64,000 nt of DNA from Hemileia vastatrix (taxonomy: Eukaryota; Basidiomycota; Pucciniomycetes; Pucciniales; Zaghouaniaceae). The notes under the pieces are model-generated. The model ran no database searches, was not told where the DNA came from, and worked only from the letters and a program-made list of their open reading frames with translations. How positions within the stretch are numbered: position 1 is the stretch's first letter; every line of letters begins with the position of its first letter. The DNA lies in assembly GCA_030280995.1 (NCBI GenBank), contig JASXTE010000001.1:2145501-2209500 (forward strand). The letters are read 5' to 3'. Shown here one piece after another: positions 56,261-64,000 of this stretch. Position numbers and translations under genes: made by a program.

Positions 56261-57595
56261 TGGGATAAGTGTGTTCTGAATCTGGTATCAGTGTAATCTG
56301 GTACTAAGTATTTTTCTCTTGGGTAACTTTTGTTGAATTTCAGTTTTTTTTAATTAAAAAAGGTCTTCTTTCATTTCAAATTTAAGAGATCCAATTCTCA
56401 AAAATCTTTTCTATAATCAAGTGGACTTTTTAGATTAGCTAATTGAACACTTAATTTTTACTTAAAAGGGACTACTTAAAGGGACAGGTGTTTTTCAGGT
56501 TTCTCTGACTCCCTTGGATTTTTCCTAGAAAAAGGTGACTGTAGAAGTCTTTCTACATTGGGGAAACCTTATATGATAAAATATGGGTGACTGTGGCACC
56601 CCCAAGTACCATGCAGGTAATTAGGCTCCTTTTTTCAAAGTTCAATTTCTTCTTGGGGATGTGAGAAACCATAATATAAATCTAAAAGTATAAAAAAAGG
56701 AAAATTTAAATAAAAAACAACTAAAAACCTTCAATTAAATATGAAACGAACTTACCTGATGATAAATAGGATTCTAAAGAACCAAGAAATAGAATTTGAG
56801 GGGTGTATTGACCTTAATGGTGGTATGAGGGAAAGTTGAAGGAAGTGGAAAATTACAATTATGCATAAAATTCAGACAGAATAATTGCCCCCTCAATGTA
56901 CATGCTCTAAGGATAGTGAAATTTTTCAATTTTTTCTATCCCTGTTTGCTCCATCTCTTTCACCATACTGTAAGCACTTGTGTTCTTTTGTGCCATCATG
57001 TGTGTCATATTTCAAGTTGGGTCTTTATCCCCACATCAGTCAGGTTGTTTTCCCTGCTCCTCCTCTCTTTGAGATTTCTTCATCTAGTGTAAGCTTTCAT
57101 TCTGGATTTTTGTTTCCAGCTATTTTGCACTTGGCTATTGTCCCCATTTCCCTCAATTATATTGTTTGGGCTAATTTCTTTGCATCATTATCAAGTTGAG
57201 AAGTCATCATTGCACTCTTAAGTTTAGGTTATTGTCCCCGTCAAACTCTCTTCATTGGAATTAGGCCTTTGTCCCCTCTCTAGCCTCAATATCTTTTATG
57301 GGCCATTGATCCCATCTTTTATTATTTTTTATCTAATTCATTTATTATTATTTCATTTGCCTTTTGTCACCAAATCTTTATTATTTTAAATTATAAAACA
57401 TCACAAATTCTTACACATATAAGATCAAATTACTTCAAATATCAAGGAGGAAAGCTTCCTTCATAGCCAAGTGATTATTCTACTATAATGACAAATATAG
57501 TTTCAGAAAAAAAAATTGTCAGAAATAAAGAGTGCTTAATATGAATTACTAAGATTTGAATATTCAAGATTGAATTGCTAAGTAAACTACTACTA
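56261..57595. other. Continuation of the 26.6-kb repeat, then unassigned sequence
   Basis: 56261-56540 continues the inverted-repeat arm interrupted by Copia1. From 56885 a C/T-rich stretch repeats TATTGTCCCC-like words (57019, 57136, 57228, 57265). The ~105-residue open frame there has no family resemblance and is not called a gene. Confidence 0.4.
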
Positions 57596-57883
57596 TTTAC
57601 AACAGTTTATATATTAATGTATTAAGTAGATGTTTAACTTGAGTAGCTCATGAGTACTATTTAGTAGTGAGTGAGTAAAGATTAATAAAGTATGAGTGAA
57701 AAGTGAGTAAAGATTAATATGGTGTATAGTATTGATTGTGAGATAAAGTTTACAACAGTTCATATATTAAATTGTTAAGTAGATGTTTAACTTGAGTACC
57801 TCGTGAGTAAAGATTAATAAAGTATGAGTGAGAAGTGAGTAAAGATTAATAAGGTGTATTGTATCAATCGTGAGATAAAGAGA
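57596..57883 (+). repeat. Tandem duplication, ~150-bp unit
   Basis: TTAAGTAGATGTTTAACTTG followed by GTGAGTAAAGATTAATAA and GTGAGATAAAG occurs twice; inside each unit GTGAGTAAAGATTAATA is itself repeated. Confidence 0.8.
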
Positions 57884-58139
57884 TAGATTATTATTATAGA
57901 AATGTATTACACCCAGACAGTTTTACAAATTTTCTTTTCATATGAAATTGCTTATTAGAAAGAGTTTCTCATCCTCTATTAAATGTCATGTCTCTTTTCT
58001 CATGCCTGCTATAAACTCATTTCCACTACTTTACTGATCAGCCCTGCTGACAGATTGATTCCTATTTCTATTTTTGATTTATTCACCAAGACTAGTTTTG
58101 TATTCTCTGTGTTTCATAAATCCAGTTCTTATATACTGT

Positions 58140-58275
58140 TACAGCTGATCCTGGAAAGCTTGTGGTTGTTTTGCATCCCATCCCCCAGCCAAGATCATGA
58201 ATTTAGGTCAGCTGACCAATGCTTTTGGCGGAGATGAGAGGCAAGACAACCACAAGCTTTCCAGGATTAGCTGTA
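58140..58275. mobile_element. TA-flanked palindromic MITE, copy B1
   Basis: TACAGCTGATCCTGGAAAGC to GGATTAGCTGTA, ~25-bp near-perfect inverted ends; the centre holds CATGAATTTAGGTCAGCTGACC. The TA at each end fits a TA target duplication (Tc1/mariner or Stowaway-like; inference). No coding capacity. Confidence 0.8.
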
Positions 58276-58434
58276 TTTAATCACATATTTATTAAATCTT
58301 GGTAAATAAAATAAATGTAAATGACATGCTATATTTTATAAATAATTTGCTATTTAGTTACACTTGTTGACTAATTAATCGTAATCAACTCTATTGATTA
58401 ATCGTTTCTAGATGATTTTACTAACAGCACAAGA

Positions 58435-58682
58435 GAATCGATGGTGTTTTGTGCTTTTCGACACCCGATCGTTTGACCTTTCAGTCAAGAGATCTATCAT
58501 TTATTGGCTTGAGACATTTCAAACATCTTTTATTGATGGAAAAGACTGTTGATGTTGACCTTTCGGATGCAAAACAAAAGTTGTTTGAAATGTCTCAAGC
58601 CAATAAATGATAGATTTCTTGACTGACAGGTCAAACGATCAGGTGGCGAAGAGTACAAAACGCCATCGATTCTCTTGTGGTG
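58435..58682. mobile_element. CACTA-like MITE, family D, TSD TAA
   Basis: 248 bp with ~100-bp inverted arms (ACAAGAGAATCGATGG, CGATCGTTTGACCT, TCAGTCAAGA, ATTTATTGGCTTGAGACATT). Ends CAGCAC and GTGGTG, flanked by TAA on both sides (58432-58434, 58683-58685). Confidence 0.85.
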
Positions 58683-59332
58683 TAAGGTCTCAGTTATATA
58701 TATTACTCTTTATATTTACCTTAGCTCATAAAGTTTATACTTTCTAGCAGTTCTTTTGAACCTCTCTGATATTTTTTGATCACAATGATGAGTTATTTCA
58801 AATTGATGACTACATTTGATTTCATCTATATTATTCAGCAATTTCTTAGTTTTCATCTCATGGCCATCAATATCTAGAGTAAGAATCTGAAATACGTTTG
58901 AGATTAGCTGATCTTTATTGAATCAATTCAAATTATTCTACACCCTCTGGAAGGTGTTGGAGCGAAAGATTTTACAATAGTGAATGAAAATAAGTATGCG
59001 AGGCTCCCCATACATATTTTACATGATTTTATTTTCTTCCCATTGAAAAGGAGTTATAGTGGCATTATTGTTTATAATAATGCTGGGTTGAATTGTGTTC
59101 AAAAAAAATTTTTGGTTAAGCATTAGATAGATTATTCAAATCAATTTGGTTGCAGGTGAAAAGTTGAAATGCAAGTCGAGTCAAGGTTGAGATGAACTGA
59201 GATAAGTGAAGAGCGGTGGAATGAACAATAGTTAAAATGCCGGTAAAACCTAACCTCAGTTACCTCACCTGATAAAGATACGCAAAAGATGCATAGGAGA
59301 ATAAAGATGAGATGTGAACATGATCTTTAGTT
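58683..59332. other. Unassigned AT-rich interval
   Basis: No supported gene or repeat. Confidence 0.4.
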
Positions 59333-59361
59333 TATTATTATTATTATTATTATTATTATTT
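59333..59361 (+). repeat. TTA microsatellite
   Basis: About nine TTA repeats. Confidence 0.9.
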
Positions 59362-59733
59362 ATGTTGTTTCTTGTTTGTGTGAACAGTTACTTCCTAACT
59401 TAATAATTTCTGAAAATATTTTTTTGTCCTGAATCTATTAGAATGTGGGTTAAAGTCAGCTCACCTTACCCATCTAGCCCATTATTAATTGTCCTAACTT
59501 TGCTTCCTCAAGGATTTTCGACACTCAAATTCTGAGGGAAGAAGGAAAGGAAAAGCTTTTTTTTAAAGAAAACTGCAAGTTTTTCGGAAACAACTATATC
59601 ATCTTATTTGTTCCCTGTGTTTTTTACTTTGTTACACGCATCCTACACGCATGAAATAAACATGCATTGAAAACTTGAAAGCTTTACTCTGCTATAAATG
59701 ATTCAATTGCGAAAGTAGAAAAATCGTATCAGT

Positions 59734-59899
59734 TGCAGCTACATTGAAAATGGTTGATGCAGGTTTCCACAGTTTTTCATAACATACCCAGCATTTTCCC
59801 TCATTATTTCATCCTGCTAGCCTGTTGCCTGCTAAAATTGCTGGGTATGTTGAGCGAGTTTTTGAAAAAGCTGCACCAACCTTTCTCAATTTAGCTGTA
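59734..59899. mobile_element. Palindromic MITE, copy B7 (divergent subfamily)
   Basis: CAGCTACATTGAAAATGG to AATTTAGCTGTA, with inner arms CATACCCAGCATTTT and AATTGCTGGGTATGTT around a GCTAGC centre. Shares the CAGCTA/TAGCTG ends with B1. 59362-59733 before it holds nothing supported. Confidence 0.65.
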
Positions 59900-60438
59900 A
59901 CATTTTTAGCTATTCGAAAAAAATAAAAAGATTTTGGTTTTTTTAGGAAAAATTTACTTCTCCTACTCCACTAAAAATATGAGTTTAAATCAGCTAACTT
60001 TTAAAAATTAAGAATTAGGGTTGGGATCATCCGACGAAAGGCCAGATTTCCTAGAGTGCGTTACCTAACCAAAAATTATCACCTTCAGAGCAAGTTAGAA
60101 TTGTAAAAAAAAAATTGAGAAGCCCGCAAGGGTTTTTTTTGAAGTAGCTTTAAATCTCTATTGATGATCGAATTTATTTGTTGACCATGAGACATTTTCA
60201 CTGCATCAGTTTTAACATTGAAATCTTTGTCGACATCCACATAAAGCCATGAATTACAAAAAGGTGCAGAATGAATATGAATATGTGAAGATGCCAATCA
60301 CATAGCTAAAACTAGAAAAAAAAACCCCCCATTTTCTCAGGGAGTTAATTCACATTTTTCTTCATTCTAGCACCATCTTCGTTTGATTTGAAAAAAGACC
60401 CTAATTTTTATTTTTCACGGGCATGCAAAAGCTACATA

Positions 60439-60563
60439 TACAGCTATTTGGGAAAAGATTGCTGTGTTTTTGCCTTCCACTCCCCGCCAAAAACATGAGT
60501 TTAAGCCGCTTTTGGCAGGGGATGAGGGGCGAAAAAAGAGCAAGGTTTTCCCAAATAGCTGTA
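60439..60563. mobile_element. Palindromic MITE, copy B4
   Basis: TACAGCTATTTGGGAAAAG to CCCAAATAGCTGTA; the centre has GCCAAAAACATGAGTTTAAG. 59900-60438 before it holds a similar centre (AATATGAGTTTAAATCAGCT near 59978) but no clear ends, and no gene. Confidence 0.78.
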
Positions 60564-60609
60564 CATAAAAGTGGGAGAATGGATAGCATTTAAAGTAGTA
60601 TCATATACT

Positions 60610-60745
60610 ACCATTTGCAAAAATATTGCAGTTTTCTAATCTCCCCTCCCCCACGGTCAAAAACATGAGTTTAAGTTGGCTGACCCAGGCTTTGGGCGAG
60701 AGAGGAAACACAAGAAAACTTCAATTTTTAATTATTTCTTGCAAA
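60610..60745. mobile_element. Palindromic MITE, copy B5 (weak ends)
   Basis: TTTGCAAAAATATTGCAGTTT mirrored by AACTTCAATTTTTAAT..CTTGCAAA; the centre is AAAAACATGAGTTTAAGTTG then GCTGACCCAGGC. Ends are less exact than in the other copies. Confidence 0.55.
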
Positions 60746-60889
60746 TACAGCTAGATTGATCATATTTTTTGCAGCTTTCCACAATTATGTTCAAATTACC
60801 CAGAATTTTCCCTCATTATTTCATCCCGCTAGCCTATTTCCCGCCAAAAATGCTGGGCGTATTGAGCAAAAATTTTCAATTTAGCTGTA
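60746..60889. mobile_element. Palindromic MITE, copy B6 (B7 subfamily)
   Basis: TACAGCTAGATTGA to TTTAGCTGTA; inner TACCCAGAATTTTCCCTCAT and CCCGCCAAAAATGCTGGGCG match B7. Confidence 0.7.
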
Positions 60890-61089
60890 TGTAGCTCCTT
60901 AGAAGGGAATAAGGACATTACAGCATCTTTTGTTGTGGAGTTTGTTTTAACTTATTGGGTTGAAAAAAGCTTTAAATAATTAGATATGCATCTCAGTCCT
61001 TGAATTAATCTAGAAGTGTCTGAGCATTAGTAAGAGCATAGTCAAAGAGTGTATAGGAGGTTTTTCAAGTATGTTTGAAAGGTCATACA

Positions 61090-61215
61090 ACCAATTCGAA
61101 GAAGATTGAGGTTTTCTTGCCTCTCATTTCCCATCAAAAGCACAGGCTAGCTTACCTAAAATCATATTTTTTGGCGGGATGGGATGAGAGGTGAGGAAGC
61201 CTTAAGTCTATTTGA
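61090..61215. mobile_element. Palindromic MITE, copy B9 (degraded ends)
   Basis: TTCTTGCCTCTCATTTCCC mirrored by GGGATGAGAGGTGAGGAAG, centre with GCTAGCTTACCTAAAATCAT. Lacks a readable CAGCT end on the left. 60890-61089 holds nothing supported. Confidence 0.5.
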
Positions 61216-61610
61216 AGTAACTGTGAATTCAATCAAAGCAAGTTGATTTATTTACTTTAATCTTTGGTATATTTGATGAAGCATCTCTTCCCTCTAGCTA
61301 GGTGACATTGTAAGAAATTAATATATATATATACTTAATGGAAAATTTAGGTTCAAGTATATTTCTATTTATTTTTTACTTCTTATTATGTTACTCAGCT
61401 TGGGGTATGAAGAAATATAGATAGAAAACAAAACAGGCTGTGTATAATTGTTGAGGTTTTTTGCATAGTGTGAAGGAAGCAGAGCAATTGGCAGGAAGCT
61501 ATCAGAAGATTGTCATGCTATAGGTCAATTGTTTGGAAGTATGGACGTGCTCATTATAAAGGAAGCAATATGGGGAATAAATGGGTGAGGGTGGAAGGAG
61601 ATCAGAAGAG

Positions 61611-61853
61611 TTAAGAGATCCTTTGTTTTTTGACCACATTGATCTGAGCCTTGCAGGCATCTATATGAGCCAGAAAGAACAATAAGACATGGTCTGGGGT
61701 GTCATTCGAGGCGAAGGAGCATAAGGGACAATGCATAAAGGTTTGGAATAAGTAAACCACTGAACCTTTCAGAATAATTCTTTTTAAGTACCCAAAGCAC
61801 CAGCTAAGAGTGAGGAATAAGACGGAGTTGTGGATATGTGCATCTATGAGCAT
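61611..61853 (-). pseudogene. LINE ORF2 C-terminal fragment
   Basis: Reads HCPLCSFASNDTPDHVLLFF then ACKAQI, the C-x2-C...H...(C) tail typical of LINE ORF2 proteins; the last Cys position is Phe. Upstream parts are missing, as expected from 5' truncation. Confidence 0.6.
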
Positions 61854-61921
61854 GCATATAGATATTATTCACCATGATGATATGCATGTATAAGTGTGAG
61901 TCTAACTAGTTGCTATACATC

Positions 61922-62067
61922 TACAGCTAATCCTAATCTTAATCCTGGAAAGCTTGCAGTTGTCTTACACCCCACACCGCCAAAATTATGAGTTCAGTTC
62001 AGATGAGCTATTCTTTTAGCGGGAGTTGAGAGGCAAAACAACCGCAAGTTTTCCAGGATTAGCTGTA
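61922..62067. mobile_element. TA-flanked palindromic MITE, copy B2
   Basis: TACAGCTAATCCTAATC to GGATTAGCTGTA. The left end has an 11-bp internal duplication (TAATCCTAATCTTAATCC). Centre ATTATGAGTTCAGTTCAGAT. Confidence 0.75.
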
Positions 62068-62123
62068 ATTATTGATTATATAATTTCACCAGCAGAACAT
62101 GAACAAATATCATGTTTAGCAGC

Positions 62124-62258
62124 ACAGCTACTCTAAAAAAGCATTGCGGGTTTCTTGTCTCTCATCCTTGGTCACAAGCATGAACTTATGTCAGCCAACT
62201 TAAGCTTTTGATGAGGAAGTGGAGGCAAGAAATCGCGAGCTTTTTTGAAATAGCTGTG
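62124..62258. mobile_element. Palindromic MITE, copy B8
   Basis: ACAGCTACTCTAAAAAAGC to TTTTTTGAAATAGCTGT; centre CATGAACTTATGTCAGCCAA. Confidence 0.68.
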
Positions 62259-62591
62259 TAAACATTGATAAAATTGATCAAATTGGAAATCTAGTCAAAG
62301 TTCCAAAGCTCGGAACTTTTCTATTACATATCTTACCATCTTATCCAGCAAATCAGCTGGTGCCATGGCAACATTCCCTTTTTTCCCTTGATCATTGTCA
62401 ATTCTGTTTTCCTCCCGAAGATTCTGGCAGCTAATTTTAGATTTCAACCATTGAAGTTTTCATATGATATCATCCGATGAGAAATAATGGGTAGAGTAAA
62501 AAAAACCATTTTATCAACGTCAATACACAAAATTGATTTATTGCCTCAAGGAATACTCTTATTGTTTCAAATTTTTATGAATGCATTTTAT

Positions 62592-62726
62592 TACGGCTAA
62601 TCCTGGAAAGTTTGCGGTTGTCTTGCCTCTCATCTCCGCCAAAAGCATAGATCAGCTGACCTAAATTCATGATTTTGGCTGGGGATGGGATGCAAAACAA
62701 CCGCAAGCTTTCCAGGATTAGCTGTA
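62592..62726. mobile_element. TA-flanked palindromic MITE, copy B3
   Basis: TACGGCTAATCCTGGAAAG to CCAGGATTAGCTGTA; inner CTCATCTCCGCCAAAAGCAT and ATCAGCTGACCTAAATTCAT. Closest to B1, with the centre in opposite orientation. Confidence 0.78.
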
Positions 62727-62757
62727 TTTTTATATTCTCCAGGTTAAGATTTTTACA

Positions 62758-63230
62758 GCTGCATTGAAAACGGTTGATGCAGTCTCAAAAATTTTCTCCC
62801 TAACTTCACAGAAAAAGTTACCCAGCTGTGCTGTCAAATGGCGTAACTGGTGTCCCAGGGAGAATTTCTTACTTTCTCCACCCCGCTCGTTCCCTCATTA
62901 TTTCTCGCATTTAAACATTTTTAAAGCTACTACACATTTTTCTGATGTTTAGCTTGCTGGAATGAGCACTTTTGGTCCTGTGTAAGACATTTCAGAGCAA
63001 CTCACCAGTCCAAATGTAGCCACTAAAAGAACATGAAACCTACATCGATGCCAGTCTGGTTCAATGAGAATTTTGTTGTTTCTTGCCTTTTTTAACACTA
63101 AACTCCCACTTAAACGTCTTTCGTGTTGATGGCAGATTTCATTTTTATTTTGTATAGATTCCAACTGAATTTGAAAGAAAAAAATGACATCCCTTGCGTG
63201 CGTGCATCAATCACTTTCATATAAGTTTGT
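62758..63230. other. Left half of a B7-like MITE, then unassigned
   Basis: CAGCTGCATTGAAAACGG and GTTGATGCAG match the left part of B7 (59734), but no right end was found. The rest up to the LINE holds nothing supported. Confidence 0.4.
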
Positions 63231-63700
63231 GTCATGGGCATCTTAGGAAACGAGATAGCAGACTCACTGGCTAACGGGACTAACGGGACTCACCTCGTAT
63301 CCAACTCAGCTAAGTCCTTTCTCCACCTCCTATCCCCTCCCTCATCTGTCTCATTCCTGAAAGCAACACTGAAATCATACGCTAAATCCTTACTTCTTGC
63401 CCCTCTGAATGCTGACTCTTTGAGGAAGTTTAGAAGGAAAATTGACCCATCCGGTAGGTATAAAACCTTGACTAGCCTCCCTAGAGCGCAAGCCACTGCT
63501 TGTATTCTGTGCCGATCTGGTCACTCTCTTAAAACACTACCTCTACAGATTCAAAGCCTCGGACTCCCTTCATTGCCCTCAATGCTCATCATCAGCAAAA
63601 GACACTCCTGAACATATCCTTCTCTTTTGTCCCTCACACTTAAGCCAACGTAGCTCCTCAGTGAAAGCTGCGAAAAAACACTAAATCTAATTTACTACCT
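63231..63700 (+). pseudogene. 5'-truncated LINE with RNase H and zinc tail
   Basis: Starts inside an RNase H domain (MGILGNEIADSLANGTNG, the GNE.AD motif), then SGRYKTLTSLPRAQATACIL and RSGHS. A one-base shift near 63525 leads to LKHYLYRFKASDS and the zinc tail HCPQCSSSAKDTPEHILLFC, ending near 63684. RNase H places it in an RNase-H-bearing LINE clade (for example Tad1- or I-like; clade not determined). It starts abruptly, as dead-on-arrival copies do. Confidence 0.75.
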
Positions 63701-64000
63701 CTCACCTCCTTTCTCCCTCCCCAATTGCCCATTTAGTTGCCAAATTTCTTGTTTCTTCTCGATGGACTCCTCAATAATATTCCTCTCTCACAGTTGGTAC
63801 CAACACAGATTTTTCATTCCATTTAGTTGTTCCTCTTATACTGTATTAGCCCTGTCCCGTCCTTCATGCCAAACTTTGGGTGAGATTGTATGAAATTATA
63901 TATATATATAGCCAAGTCATAAAGGCTTGCGGAAATTTCGAGGAAAAAACCTCAGTTTTTCAGACCAAAAACTGATTTGCCTATTCAAAAGGGTCAGGGA
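63701..64000. other. LINE 3' region and flank
   Basis: C/T-rich sequence followed by a TATATA run at 63898-63910, which might be the simple-repeat tail of the LINE. Nothing else recognised. Confidence 0.4.

Noticed and set aside
56885..57199. 105-codon frame starting MPPQCTCSKD
   Set aside because: Hydrophobic low-complexity translation of a C/T-rich repeated stretch; no family resemblance.

Overview
This window is almost entirely transposable-element sequence. It is AT-rich, full of homopolymer runs, and shows no recognisable host gene, tRNA or rRNA. The proteins that can be read are Ty3/gypsy and Ty1/copia polyproteins, PIF/Harbinger and Plant_tran-type transposases, a Myb/SANT-like Harbinger accessory protein and LINE C-termini. 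Short introns with GTAAGT-like donors, together with the style of the gypsy and Harbinger proteins, suggest a large repeat-bloated basidiomycete genome. A rust fungus (Pucciniales, of the Austropuccinia type) is my best guess, and that assignment is inference.

Layout. 0-5.2 kb: a 5.1-kb element with 49-bp terminal inverted repeats, exactly flanked by a 22-bp direct repeat and filled with tandem ~240/615-bp units. 5.4-6.6 kb: Harbinger DDE transposase with one intron and few lesions. 8.2-9.9 kb (minus): Myb/SANT-like coiled-coil gene with a CACTA-like MITE in an intron. 10.7-11.8 kb: foldback element. 12.6-13.4 kb (minus): Plant_tran transposase, cut by Gypsy1 (13417-24782), whose two 1,095-bp LTRs differ at about four sites; the missing piece of the transposase resumes at 24783.

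26.8-56.3 kb is a nested stack: Copia1 (TSD TGGGA) holds Copia2 inside its 3' LTR. Copia2 holds Gypsy2 (34748-51730, minus). Gypsy2 holds a solo LTR inside gag and an unidentified 3.5-kb insert. MITEs sit inside those insertions, with three-base target duplications. 58-63 kb holds a cluster of TA-flanked palindromic MITEs, another CACTA-like MITE and two 5'-truncated LINE ends.

The most interesting system is in the two gypsy elements. Each carries, between integrase and 3' LTR and on the opposite strand, an intron-containing gene for a small protein with two Cys3 knuckles (C-x2-C-x6-C type), a Ser/Thr/Pro-rich linker and a C-terminal domain that looks shared. The ATG lies about 125-135 bp from the 3' LTR in both. 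Both elements also carry a short repeated motif (CTCC..AAGAGG.TAAACTGG-like). In Gypsy1 it occurs about 26 times in coding and noncoding parts, and both elements have a copy just after the integrase stop codon. Gypsy1 has near-identical LTRs yet in-frame stops and no readable protease motif, so it looks like a recently moved element dependent on proteins supplied in trans.
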